64,000 nt of DNA from Favolaschia claudopus (GCA_037176885.1 JAWWNJ010000180.1:62001-126000), one strand, 5' to 3'. Counted from the first letter of the stretch, positions 11,147-21,865 are shown. Made by a program: numbers and translations. The notes: a model not told the origin generated them from the letters alone.

Positions 11147-12600
11147 AGTCGTAAACTGGGAAGCGCAACGATTAGCTTTCCCGCGGATTATTCGATGAAA
11201 ACTGCGCCAAATCTCTGAGTTTTTTGTGCTAGGGTAATAGCCCCGCATCCGTTCTGCAGATTCGTCAAGAATTCGGGGTCGATACAGTTTGCTTTGAGTG
11301 AGTTCAAGGGCCAAAGTTTGGCTCCACCCAAATGGGCCAAATAACGTAGAAGAGCAGCAACAGCAAACAGAGCTAAAATCCTTCCCCGCAGGTCGCGACA
11401 ACATAGAGCATGTATATTTAGGCCCTAGAAGTATCATACCACAAATCAAGCATGCACAGAAACACCAGCTGGTGTTTATATTGCAAGGCAAAATTCACAA
11501 TTCAGCCACTGTGCAAAGTATACATCATGAAATTCATGCAAACTGTCATGAATTTCAGGTTTCATGATGTTTTGTCATGAAGCACACCATGAATTTCAAG
11601 GGGGGTTTCATGATGCTCAGAAGCTCATTTTTGCAAGATTATGAATTCATGACAAAACATCACGAATTTTCGTCATAAAGAACCGAGCGATTTTTTCTGG
11701 CTAAGTCCACCAAGAGTTAAGTGGGTAGGGTGCTAATATCAATAATAAAGCCAATAAATGGTATCAGTCGGTCTCTGGTCTCTATCAAGTGCACACTGCT
11801 GAAAATTAGAAACAAATGAGGAGAACAGGGATGAACAACTTGAGACTGTGCAGTATGACATCCATATATTGGCGAAGCTAACATATTCATAATTCCCACT
11901 TAGTCTACCAGTAGTACTCTCAACGTGATATACTGTAGCATGTCACACGGCGGTCTTGAGTTCGATGCCGGCTGGTGGCATCTGAGGTTGGTGGTATGAG
12001 GTTGGTGGTTATTTATTTGCTTTGCACCGCTCTCGTTTCATGATATTTTGTTCTGAAATACTTGATAAAACATCATGAAAAAACGTCATGAAGAGCCCCA
12101 TAATCATCATGAAAACATACTTTCAATTCATGATGTTTCGTTAGCAATTTCCAGGCGATTCATCATGAATTCCTGGACATAATGTTAGGATTTTCATGGC
12201 CAACAACATCATGAATTTCATGACCCTTCCTTTGCACAGTGAGCTGAAATTTAAAAAATCAAAAATCAGCAACAAACCAGCTGGTTCTACCCCTTCAAAG
12301 AAGCTATTCAGTCCATTTTTTTCGCCAATGGGAAATATGGTTTGTGGGGACTTTTTAGACACATGGAGATGTTCAAAGGTTTGGGGAAATCACAAACTTC
12401 CTTCCAAAATTGGGCATTTTCGACAAATTGCGCTCCCACTGCCCAGGGAAGTAATTTTTAGGCTCCAAAAAGTAGTCCATTAACTTCAGCGACCTAGAAA
12501 ATGGTAGGAGAGTGCAAATTCCAGCTCGCCAAAATGTCCGCGGGTACGGAATATGCGTGTTGCTCTTCTACGTTACGTTGCGCTTCCCAGTTTACGACTG
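11147..12600. mobile_element. TA-flanked TIR element interrupted by a CACTA-like element
   Basis: CAGTCGTAAACTGGGAAG at 11147 and its inverse ending at 12600 form a perfect repeat of 25 bp (to CGCAACG), flanked by TA (11145-11146, 12601-12602). A second inverted pair, TAACGTAGAAGAGC, lies further in. Without the 11507-12241 insertion it is about 0.7 kb and has no transposase, so it is a nonautonomous Tc1/mariner-type element. Confidence 0.87.
11507..12241. mobile_element. CACTA-like (EnSpm) nonautonomous element, nested
   Basis: TIR CACTGTGCAAAG at 11507 and its inverse ending at 12241 are flanked by a 3-bp TSD AGC (11504-11506, 12242-12244). Many short copies of CATGAAATTCATG and CATGATGTTTTGTCATGA-like sequence in both orientations fill the region next to each end. 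CACT-type ends, 3-bp TSDs and clustered subterminal repeats are hallmarks of CACTA elements. The middle (about 11,700-12,030) has no ORF. A related fragment lies at 41,590-41,850. Confidence 0.78.
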
Positions 12601-12743
12601 TATCTGCAATAAAGTTGCAAAACACCTTCCAAAGACCAATTCTATATAGAGTTCGTAGCCCCCCACCCGGTCAATAGAGCTCCCATCACAAGATAACCTT
12701 ATTTGCGAAGGTAGTTTCGCCTTGAGGGGACGGCGACATATTA

Positions 12744-12859
12744 GAGTGTATTAGCAAAAAATTTGAGTTGAGGTTTTTTTGAATCCTGATTGGCTGCTCC
12801 ACACCTCGCGACCAATCAGAGATTGTAGAAAATCTCGGCTAAAAACTGTTAATACACTC
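12744..12859. mobile_element. small palindromic MITE (116 bp)
   Basis: GAGTGTATTA at 12744 is inverted at 12850-12859 (TAATACACTC), with TA on both sides. Inner GATTGG/CCAATC blocks also pair, so the whole unit can fold. Ends resemble those of the 27,660-27,835 MITE (AGAGCGTATTA). Confidence 0.7.
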
Positions 12860-12930
12860 TATTTTCGTACTGGTTCTAGTACCCTCGCTTACTTCGTCTG
12901 CGCCTCCATCGCCGCCGGCACCATCCTCCC

Positions 12931-13020
12931 TAGGCTCGTGACCCGCCTGCCTACGGAGATCAGTTTTTACATTGGGGACCTAAACTGCCGTAGGCAGGCT
13001 GGTACTATTCGTGACAGGCC
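12931..13020. repeat. short inverted repeat, dispersed motif
   Basis: GCCTGCCTACGG (12,945-12,956) pairs with CCGTAGGCAGGC (12,988-12,999). The flanking CTAGGCTCGTGACC...CTGCCTACG motif recurs at 26,471 and 51,099, so it is a dispersed repeat. Borders not resolved. Confidence 0.4.
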
Positions 13021-13188
13021 AAAGGGCGGGGCCGGAGTTTTATACCTAAGTGACAGTATACAATGAGAAGAATAATTGTCGAACACAAACAGAGTTGGGC
13101 AGCCCAAGTGGGCCATTTCAAATTTGGGTAAGGCAGCTCTGAGCTGAAGAAAAGGGCTCATGATAGAAAGGAAGGATGCTCAACGAAA

Positions 13189-13410
13189 GGAGTCGATTGC
13201 GCTATGTCCGAGGTTTTTCCCATCAATTTTGAGGTTACGGCCAAATTTTCGGCTATCATTTCATAATTTTTCGTGTTTTTGACAATCGGCTCGTGCAAAA
13301 CTGTTCTTTGGATGCTTAGCGACTGTTTTACACAAAAATCTAGACATCTGGGGGTATGTCACACCTTCCATAAAGGGAAGATCAAAGTTGTCGACTTTGC
13401 GTGTCCGGCA
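13189..13410 (+). mobile_element. right-end fragment of the 47.4-kb element family
   Basis: The segment matches 47,847-48,034 (GAGTCGATTGCGCTATGT, CGGCTCGTGCAAAAC, ACACCTTCCATAAA) and then continues directly into AGATCAAAGTTGTCGACTTTGCGTG...CGGCACTGTA, the sequence found only at 49,217-49,251 in the other copy. It therefore serves as an empty site for the insertion at 48,036-49,214. No left end is recognised. Confidence 0.75.
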
Positions 13411-14835
13411 CTGTAGGAGAAGCAAAAGCGGCTTCTTAATAAGCCTTATTAAGCCTCTTAAGGGCTTAGCCTTCGGAGGAGCCCTTACTAATAAGGGCTT
13501 AAGGAAGAACACTGGAACTTGACATTTACATTAACTCACAAAGAGCATATTGGTTCTACGTTGGAGCAGGAAAACTAAGTAGCAGCAAAGAAGTATTAGG
13601 ACAGACACGGCCCGGCGTAGTTCGATGATTTGTTGAAAAAATTGAACGACACCCATTTCAGATGAACCTGAACGCAGTGCGTAGATAGAGGACCGGCGTA
13701 GTTGGATAATTTGTTGTAAAGACACAGTTATCTGTAGTGAGCTCGGTGCAAGTCGAGACATCTGTCGTACATCGTGTTGGGGGATATATCGTGATGGCAG
13801 AGTCCACGCAGACAAACCTTCTCAAGACAGCTGTAAATAAACGCTGAAAGCTCGGCTGTCACTGTACTGGCCCATGTTTGCTGCGTCCAGTGGACCTCTA
13901 TTTTGGAAGACGCCAACTGCCTTGGAGATGGGAAAAGCTAGACCTTGCTTGTTACTACTATGACGTTGGTGTGGACATCGGACATTCACAAGCCTTTCGA
14001 AAATGTGCCGCTCCATCTTCACCTAATAGGCTCTCGGGCCCAAGAACTACTTCGAGCACCTCCGCTACCGAAGTGCCCTCCCAATATCTGGTTGTACCCT
14101 GATGAAGCATCAGGCAACTCTGGTAAAATATGCAGTGGCTACTTGACTATGGTATTTTTCAAAAATTCGTGGAATTGTTCAGGGTTGATGCTCATCCAGG
14201 CCTGCTGGGTCTGTTCCACAAGGCTAGAGTCTAGCAAAAGATTCTTGAGTGAAGGAAGAAGCTAGCGAGCTGTTGTCAATCAATGCAATCACGACATCTT
14301 CGAAGTCCCACCCGCGGCAAAAGAAATGTCAGGACATCCTCTTCCATCGGGGGGGGAATGTGCTGGTAGAGTGATCAGGGGCTACTAGGTAGCAAACAGA
14401 CGATATAAAAGTTGTTAACGGCTGACCGGCGACCGGTACTTTGCTGAAAAGGGGGAAATTGCCCACATCACACAGCCGCGACGGTTTCGGGTCTCACAAT
14501 GCTTCGGGGTGTCATCATTCAGAGTAAACGCCCTATGTGTATGCGAGAGGCTAATTTTGAGGGGGGAGAAGCCTCCGAGAGTACTTATTATCCCCAATCG
14601 GAAAGCGATTCCTTGCAACGTTTTAACACCACGATTGAAAAGAAAGCCCGGATGAAAAACGAAAGGCCTCTTGAGTGTCAGTCGTTGACTTTTACGCATG
14701 GTGATTGCCAGTGGCGAGAGGTTGTTTAGTTCTTCAGCCAGCACTATTGAAACCAAAGTGGATGCATCAGGAAAAGCCGAAAGTGCGCCATAGTCCGCCA
14801 TAGACACTTAGAGTGTGATGTTGACAGTGACCGTC
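13411..14835. other. gene-poor stretch with repeat scraps
   Basis: 13,420-13,512 carries TTAAGG/CCTTAA-rich sequence ending AAGAACACTG, probably a lone end of the hAT-type family seen at 3752. GGCGTAGTTCGATGATTTGTTG-like sequence occurs twice (13,612 and 13,693). No supported gene. Confidence 0.35.
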
Positions 14836-14844
14836 CTATAGCCC

Positions 14845-15950
14845 TTAAAACCAGTTCGGCCAAGGCTTGAGGCCTTCTAAAGGGCAAAGGGCTATAGTTA
14901 CTCGGTGATCTTGTTCTTCCTTTAGCGCCAAGTGAAATTTCTGAATTAATTGCTGCCGAAGGGACAGTTCTTTGGCGGCCTCTGTCTGAGCAGCATTCAG
15001 ACGCGTTCGAACTCCGCGAGCAGCTTGAATAGTTTGATGGCAACGGCGTAGCTCGACGCGACGCTCGAGGTTGAGTCCGCCGGGTGTTACCGCGCCTCGG
15101 CCCAGAAGCTTAGACGCTTCCGATACTGCGAATCTCAAGACGAGCTTGCTGAATGACATCTTTCTCTCCGGCAAAGAGTTCGTCAGCAATTTCGTCCTGA
15201 TCTTCTGAGATACTTTGGCTTTGGCATTTCAATTAGCGGGAAATTACCATCGAACAGATGCCACATACATCTTAGTCATTTCATCCGCAGAAAGAGCTAA
15301 GGCGGCAGATGTGAGGTTCAATAGCTCCTGAGCTTTGGACGTCGTTCGGGAAATGTCGGGATTTTCCGCCTCTTCGATAAGGAGTTGTAGTTCTTGCGCT
15401 TCGCAGGTGCTTTCCGCTTCATCGTCGAAGTCATCGGATGCCGAGTAGTACCAGGTGTCGATTCCCGGGAGCGTAGGAACTGCGCCCGCAGAAGCAGGAG
15501 TGTGGACCTGTGATGGTCTTAGACCCAAGAGTCCAATGAGACTATCGGACTCCTCGGCCGCTTTCAACGCGATTTCGTCGATATCAGAGTCAGTGGGAAA
15601 TGAAGAGAGGGCCAGAATGTCGAGCCCAGTGCTGTCGAAATATGTATGCGAATAGCCAGCTGCACGATCCTTTGGATTGGATGTTTTCGCGCGAAGGATG
15701 GCCGCCCGAATCTTGACGCGAAGCTTTGGGATCATGTAGAGGAAGTCCAGCATACTAAAGTCCTTGACGATGCGACGTGCTTCGCCGAAGAGATGTTCGT
15801 AAGCCTCGCTGGAGTGGAGCCAGGGGAGAAGGGGATAGAGCTCGCTGAGGTGGTCGCGATGGACGTAAAGTAGTGCAATATAACCTTCGATGATAATCCG
15901 TGCGATGTCGACGGCCTCGTGAGACAAGAAATATTCGCTTTTCTTGTATC
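14845..15950 (-). pseudogene. 3' part of a multicopy agaric gene family (unknown function, probably mobile-element associated)
   Basis: Exon 15,950-15,248 reads from GYKKSEYFLSHEAVDIA through LPWLHSSEAYEHLFGEARR, FSMLDFLYMIPKLRVKIRA and GYSHTYFDSTGLDILALS to an acidic stretch and SADEMTKMYVASVR. A GTAATT donor and an AAG acceptor (intron about 15,247-15,213, CTAATT branch) lead to DQDEIADELFAGEKDVIQQA. A 1-base shift near 15,110-15,120 is needed to continue into EASKLLGRGAVT, HQTIQAARGVRTRLNAAQ and LALKEEQDH. I recognise this as a conserved uncharacterised protein repeated in mushroom genomes; no enzymatic role is known to me. Its 5' half is missing because the dispersed repeat at 15,965 lies immediately upstream, so it is a truncated copy. 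Confidence 0.55.
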
Positions 15951-15964
15951 CTGCAATTCTTACA

Positions 15965-16048
15965 TACCACTGTTTACTTTCCCATACTGTACTCTCGTAA
16001 GCATTACGTAGTCTTTATGCGTTTGTAACCGAGACCACGACGTTCTCT
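15965..16048. repeat. about 85-bp dispersed repeat, copy 1
   Basis: Contains ACTGTACTCTCGTAAGCATT then ACGTAGTCTTTATGCGTTTG. Near-identical copies lie at 17,017-17,102, 38,293-38,373 and 62,939-63,009. With copy 2 it brackets about 1.0 kb in direct orientation. Function unknown. Confidence 0.75.
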
Positions 16049-16059
16049 AGTCTCCCTAG

Positions 16060-16132
16060 TCAGACCCTATATCCCGAGGTTATTTTTTTTTAGAATTTTG
16101 GGACGGGAAAAATAACCTGATATAGGGTCTGA
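16060..16132. repeat. 73-bp foldback hairpin
   Basis: TCAGACCCTATATC pairs with GATATAGGGTCTGA, and AGGTTATTTTT with AAAAATAACCT, enclosing about 20 bases. Either a tiny MITE or a stable RNA or DNA hairpin. Confidence 0.6.
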
Positions 16133-17016
16133 TTCTACATGTCACCCCTTAGCCGTAGGTCAGCGTTCCGGATTAGGAAAGACCCAAAATGGAAGTCCCC
16201 TACTTGAATTTGCGCAACGTCTGGGGAAGCTACATATTGTCTTGGTCTGCTGAAGTAGTCAATTCTGTATCCTCAAGCTTTCTGGGTACCATAAAGTAGC
16301 ATTGGGCGCTAAGATTTGCTATTTTGAGCCTTGCTTCAATTGTGGCTGTGCTGCTTGTCCGAAAATGTTGAGCTTTGATTTCCTCTCCTCGATGCTGCCA
16401 CGTCAAGAAAGAAAAAAGTGAAGAGACAAAGTTTGAGTTTGGAAGGCAAGGTAAGTATCTGTCCTGACAGAAATTTTACACATCTTTCTCTGTTTTCGGT
16501 GTAAAACAAGCTTCACGATCGAACTGTGACCTACGGCTAACGCGTGACAACCAAAACTAGACGAAGCCGTCGAATCCATCGCAATCGTCAGTCGGTTCGG
16601 TCGGTCGTGCCCAGCGCAGGCAGTCGGTCAGTCGGTTCGGTCGGAAGGTACCTGGCGCAGGCCCTTGTTTCGGGGTTCGAGGTTCAGGCGGTCAGTCAGT
16701 CGAGGAGATGGGGGGTGGGGAACAGCGAATCCGGGATAGGGGTGGATGTCTGCAGCAGACAAAGACAATATCAGGAGCAGAGGGCAGGCTCGGGGCCCAT
16801 AACCTATAGAACAGGTTATGGATCACGCGAGAAGAGAGCCAAGCAGGTATATTCGGGCGCGAGAGAGCGACGAGATGGGGGTGCGAGAGCTACAGGAATA
16901 CGGTACGTACGAGACAATATAAGGAAGATATAAAGGGACGGATAGGGGGGGTGTAGCGAGGAAACGGACAGATAGGGAAGGCGGCGCGTGATGGTCTCAC
17001 ACCTTCAACACTTATT
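16133..17016. other. intervening sequence between 85-bp direct repeats
   Basis: No supported gene. 16,585-16,650 has imperfect CGGTCGGT-type simple repeats. Confidence 0.35.
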
Positions 17017-17102
17017 TACCACCGTTTACTTTCCAGCATACTGTACTCTCGTAAGCATTACGTAGTCTTTATGAGTTTGTAACCGAGACCACGACGTTCT
17101 CT
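17017..17102. repeat. about 85-bp dispersed repeat, copy 2
   Basis: Same sequence and orientation as 15,965-16,048, with few substitutions (for example TTTATGAGTTTG). Confidence 0.75.
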
Positions 17103-17348
17103 ACACAAACGCAGTTTCTTTAGACTTCTTGTCTTGACCACTCGATACGGGCGATACCGAACAGCAAATTACGCTGACATATCCGACTGTATATGAATGA
17201 GACCTCTAAAATGCTTTCTTTCCATAGAAAAAACCAATAGGCCATTAGGCATGATTGATTGGTCTCCATCGGCCCCACTGCATCCCCGGTTCTGTTTAAA
17301 TACCGCGAGGATTTCTATCTCATTCTCCACCGCAACTGTAATCAGACA

Positions 17349-18705
17349 ATGTTGGGTATGTCACTTCTAACTGTCTTCTTCCTTGCCGCCGCACCTATAG
17401 TCACCGCGACCCGACGGGCAGATGCCCCACCGGGTCCACCCTCTAATCCCTGCCCGCCAACCAACCTCTTAGATATGAGACTCACCGCTTCCGGAGTAAG
17501 CGCGGAGAATGGCTTCATGATCGACACTTGCAGCTATGAGACCACTACAACCTTATGTGGTATTTCTGATTGCAAAATACAGTCGGTTATGTGCTCTTAT
17601 TTCCGCGTTCGTCCCTTTCTTCTGTCATTTTGGCGGACACTGACAAAAATCTCATAAGTCAACCGGTGGGGCCCCTGTCAGTTCCACCGAGCGCAATCCA
17701 AGTTGCCCCATATCAATTGGAGACCCCGCAGCGCCTGCACGTTGCCCCAGCGTAAACAAGAACCAGGCACCACTGCAGAGTGGTGCTTCGAATGCCGATA
17801 CGACGGACTGCTTTTATACCAAGGAAATCGCTCCGTGTGTCTATACTCCCGTCTGTCAAGCACACTCGAGAGTCTAATCACATCCTTAGGAAAACTATTC
17901 CAGTGGCCCCGCAAATTGTCCCCCAGCGCTCTCGTCAGGAGAAGCTCGGTGTGCCTTTTTCAACGGAGACAATGCACTTCTGGATACTGGTGCCTCAAAC
18001 GCAGACACGACTGACTGCTTCTACTTTAACGAAGTGGCCCCCTGCGTATACACACCGGTGCGTTCACCGGATTCGCGAGATCCCTTGCGTCACACGCCCC
18101 ATAGGAGAAACTGTCTAGTGGGCCGGGAAACTGCCCCCTGTCGCGTGTACCTGGGCCGCTGTCCCCCCATTCAACATTGTTTCCCCCAATGAAGTGTCCT
18201 GATCAAGACAAGAATCAGGAGGCGTTGGAGGATGGCTCCCAACTTGGTGATTTCTTTACTTGCATCTACTTCAACGCAGAGGACGCTTGCACCTACTCCA
18301 ACGTATGTTACCACTGACTTAAGCCAAACTCTGACCAATTTTGCGGATAGACAGGAGACTTTGTCAATGGCCCATCAAATTGCCCAGAAATAACAGTAGC
18401 GTCAGTGCCACCAGTGCACAGTGTGAGTAATAATATTAATTGTCCGTAGGCCATCACCTGCCCCCACAATTGGAAGGAACATCGAAGTAGACTCCGACCT
18501 TACCGAAACCTCTGGAAAAGGCGTCATTCTGCACCCAGATCTGATCGCACTTTCCATCATGGTGGGAATTAGCCTCGTGGCAGCTCTCGTTTTAGGAATT
18601 TGTTATTTCGGCCGGCGCCGTAATTTCCAGCGCTGCGCCTCACACAACGCAGTTGGAAAAACTGATGCAGCATTGTCACCCCTCATGAAAGATGTCTTAA
18701 AATGA
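17349..18705 (+). CDS. predicted secreted/type I membrane protein with repeated cysteine modules (multi-exon)
   Basis: ATG 17349 opens a signal peptide (LLTVFFLAAAPIVTA) before a Pro-rich, Cys-containing ectodomain. My exon model: 17,349-17,585; 17,659-17,850; 17,890-18,057; 18,105-18,302; 18,351-18,422; and a last exon from about 18,450-18,490 to TGA 18703-18705. Introns are 40-73 bp; all have GT donors and AG acceptors. Exons 2 and 3 each end in the near-identical module SGASNADTTDCFY-x2-E, then APCVYTP directly before a donor; exon 4 ends in a diverged version (FFTCIYFNAEDACTYSN). Exons 3, 4 and 5 begin with related SSGP-x-NCP or NGPSNCP. The last exon encodes one membrane helix (ISLVAALVLGICYF), RRR as a stop-transfer and a tail of about 30 residues. 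The final junction does not keep frame with the obvious donor/acceptor pair, so either the acceptor is elsewhere or one base is in error. I do not recognise the family; surface sensing or adhesion is only an inference. Confidence 0.6.
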
Positions 18706-18908
18706 AATACGTCACTGTACTAACGGCGTGGAGGTTACTGATGGTGACCTGTCACGTGCCTCTTTGCCCGCCAATTCTACCAGATGTACTAATCATGGTG
18801 ACTTTGGCAAAATATATCCTCAATCTGATGAAGTAATCGAACGATTGAATGGATTGTGCTCACGATCAGAAGGATTGAAAGATTTGGTAGTTACTGTACA
18901 ATCTGATA

Positions 18909-20284
18909 CTCGTAGTGAGAAAAAGTCATGGACGGTCGGTTCTTTGACCGATTTCGGCTGTCTTTGCACCCTTTTCTATGATTCCAGGTGCTGGGTGTAT
19001 GTAGACTACACTTGCAACAAATTACTTACCATCACCGAGATCCAATATAATTGATATTTGGCTAAAAACAGCCAAACAGTCAGACAACTCCGAAATTGAT
19101 TTTTCTAACTCAGCAAGAATTCTTTTTCACAGAAATACCTCCCACGCAGGGTGTACCTCTAAAAAAACTATTGAGATTCAGAACTTAGATGAAGCAAAAC
19201 GGTGCAGCCATTCTTGAGATATCGTGCTTGCAAGTTTGCCAAAATTGCCGTAAAATAGCCAAAAATGGTAAAAACAGCCAAAAGTGGCCAACTCCAGAGC
19301 GTGATACAGTGGTGGCAAATAGAAATTGCCGTGGCTTTTTGGCCAAAACCTTGCTGTATACTTCACCGAATGACCTGAAATAAAATGTAGAGATAAATAT
19401 ATGATACTACTGTACCACTTAGAACACTCAGCTATATATTATGCCCTGACAATGCATCAATAACAGGACAGTTTCTGATTATTGCCATATCTGGAAAAGC
19501 TCAATGTATCCTCAGCACAAAAGTGTCATAATAGGATGGAAGTACTTGAAAACAATGCTAGTTATCACTTTGATTGACTGGAATTGAACCTCATTTGAGC
19601 TCGCAACGGCTGCTTGAAGTTGGTCCTTTTAGCTATTTTCTCTGCATTTTCAAGCCAACTTTGAGCGGCTGCTGTGAGCCCAAATGAGGGTCAATTCCAT
19701 TCAACCAAAGTGGAAACGAGGACTGTTTTTCAAGTACTTTCATCCTATTATGACACCTTTTCGCTGAACCCTCATTGTGTTTTTCCGTATATGGCAAAAA
19801 TCGGAAATCATCCTATGATTGATGCATTCTCAGGGCATAATATATTGCTGAGAGTTCTAAGAGGTACAGAAGTATCACATACCAATCTCTACATTTTATT
19901 TGAGGTCATTCGGTGAAGTATACAGCCAGATTTTCACCAAAAAGCCACGCAATTTCTATTTGCCACCACTGTATCTCAACAACGGCTCGACCGTTTGACT
20001 TCATTTATGTTGGAGAATCACTCAGTTTTGATGGCGCTACTAGACAGGGCAAGCCATCATTCGAACAAAAAAATGTCCGTTGACTTACAAAATTGAAGTT
20101 TTGAGCTACAAGATTGTTTGGCCATTTTCGGCAAACATCAATTATTTTTGATCTCGGTGATGGTCAGTAATTTGTTACAGGTGCAGTTTACATACACCCA
20201 GCACCCGGAATCATGAAAAAAGGGGCAAAGACGGCCGAGATCGGTCAAAGAACCGACCGTCCATGACTTTTTTCTCACTACGAG
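18909..20284. mobile_element. 1.38-kb foldback (palindromic) element
   Basis: The two halves are inverse copies over almost their whole length: CTCGTAGTGAGAAAAAGTCA at 18909 matches the end at 20284, GACGGTCGGTTCTTTGACCG matches its inverse at about 20,237-20,256, and pairing continues to a loop of about 40 bases near 19,620. TA flanks both ends. Divergence between arms is scattered substitutions and small indels. No ORF of note; a nonautonomous foldback element is the simplest reading. Confidence 0.85.
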
Positions 20285-20914
20285 TAGCTGAAGTTTTGTT
20301 TGACTTTAATTGTTTAATTAGTTTGACAAATGGGTAGTTATTCTAATTTTTTATACACAAAACAATTTTCCCAAGGGGGTACTGAAACCGAAAAAAACAC
20401 CTCACGCTGCTTTTTTTGTTAGAGACCCTTCTCCAGGAACCACCCTACCACGTGACGTCCAAATAAGGAAGTTACCATCAAATTTACCCATTGCTCGGCC
20501 ATTTTTTATCTGAATGCTTTGAAACAGGTCCAGAGAGGTTAGTATGAGTAAAAGCTCTCCTTTCCAACACTCAAATTGCGAGTCAAGAATTGAACATATA
20601 TTGAGTGTGCCTTTGCCAAATATAGCCAAGCTGATGGCCGATGCTTCCTAATTGAGACGACTTGACAAGAACAGCTTTGTTCTGACCAAAGAATGCTCAA
20701 ACCTCATTCAAAATAGCAGAAACAGCACATCCCACTCATTTTGAACCCTCCCAGGACCATCCCCCTGTGAAAACTAAAAGGTCATTATTATTTTTTATCG
20801 GCCTCCTGGGCTGACCCACCCTCCCTAGCCGGTGTGCCGGCTTCTCCGGCCCGCACCCCCTTGCAATTTCCTGTCTATCATCTCTCAATGGTTATTTGGA
20901 ATTCAAGAGACAGA
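20285..20914. other. intergenic
   Basis: No supported gene or repeat recognised. AT-rich to about 20,760, then GC-rich. Confidence 0.3.
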
Positions 20915-21108
20915 ACATGGCAGTGTTTGCACAGAATTCTCCAGCCAAGCAAGCACCTCATCCGGAACCTCTCCAAATACACCAAATCAATATGGGCAGC
21001 TTTGTGGGGGCCAAATCAAGAATTTCCCACACATCGGCAATCGCCGCCTTCGTGCTCGGAGTCCTCGGACTCGGTTCTCCGATCACCAGAGAGTACAATC
21101 GTGTACAT
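20915..21108 (+). repeat. 194-bp direct repeat, copy 1
   Basis: Runs from ACATGGCAGTGTTTGCACAG to CAATCGTGTACAT and recurs at 21,308-21,511. Copy 2 has GGGAATCGCC for GGCAATCGCC and an insertion GCGGATACT. It could be a fragment of an exon duplicated with flanking sequence. Confidence 0.85.
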
Positions 21109-21162
21109 ATTCCGCAATCGTAGGCGTAGGGTTAACCGTCCGATCAGCTGGGTGCACTTAAC
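21108..21162 (+). repeat. 55-bp direct repeat, copy 1
   Basis: TATTCCGCAATCGTAGGCGT through GATCAGCTGGGTGCACTTAAC, repeated at 21,810-21,865. The core TTAACCGNCCGATCAGCTGG also occurs at 28,905 and 53,536. Confidence 0.85.
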
Positions 21163-21307
21163 GCACATAACGCACAGCCTCTTGGAGCACATAATCCGAG
21201 GCAGGCGATCCGGGAGGAGGAGGAGCGAGCGCGGCGCGGAGCGCCGCGCGAGCGACGACGACGACCACAGAGGTGATATGCTAGAGAGAGAAGACGGGCG
21301 GGGACCC

Positions 21308-21511
21308 ACATGGCAGTGTTTGCACAGAATTCTCCAGCCAAGCAAGCACCTCATCCGGAACCTCTCCAAATACACCAAATCAATATGGGCAGCTTTGTGG
21401 GGGCCAAATCAAGAATTTCCCACACATCGGGAATCGCCGCCTTCGTGCTGGCGGATACTCGGAGTCCTCGGACTCGGTTCTCCGATCACCAGAGAGTACA
21501 ATCGTGTACAT
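21308..21511 (+). repeat. 194-bp direct repeat, copy 2
   Basis: See copy 1 at 20,915. The spacer between the copies includes a GC-rich purine stretch (21,190-21,270). Confidence 0.85.
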
Positions 21512-21539
21512 CCTATACTTGAAAAGAGGGCCAGGCCAT

Positions 21540-21800
21540 CAGTCGCGTGACTTTTGACAGAAAATCACGGGGTTTTGTCAACATCCTACAACACAACCGG
21601 CTGTCAAGATGTTGAAACTCACACGCGGTCCCCGCGCCGCGCGCCAGCGAGTGCAGCGAGCGGCAGTGCGGCCGCCGCGGGCAAGGAATCCAGCAAAAAA
21701 AATCCAGGCGGGGTTTGGGGCGGAGCCCCGACAAGCTGTGTAACCCCCCCGTAGGTAGGGACGCGAGCGCAGCGAGCCGGCCCTGCCGAAGGCGGGGTGC
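21540..21800. repeat. GC-rich dispersed repeat
   Basis: GACTTTTGACAGAAAATCAC then GGGG, and further on GGCGGGGTTTGGGGCGGAGCC and GAGCGCAGCGAG. The same modules in the same order occur at 27,390-27,570 and 52,019-52,195, so this is a dispersed family with variable middle parts. Confidence 0.6.
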
Positions 21801-21809
21801 TTAAGCTTG

Positions 21810-21865
21810 TATTCCGCAATCGTAGGCGTAGGGGTTAACCGTCCGATCAGCTGGGTGCACTTAAC
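21810..21865 (+). repeat. 55-bp direct repeat, copy 2
   Basis: Ends CACTTAAC exactly where the hAT-like element begins (21,866). In copy 1 the same repeat continues GCACATAACG, so the hAT-like element begins precisely at the end of the repeat here. Confidence 0.8.
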
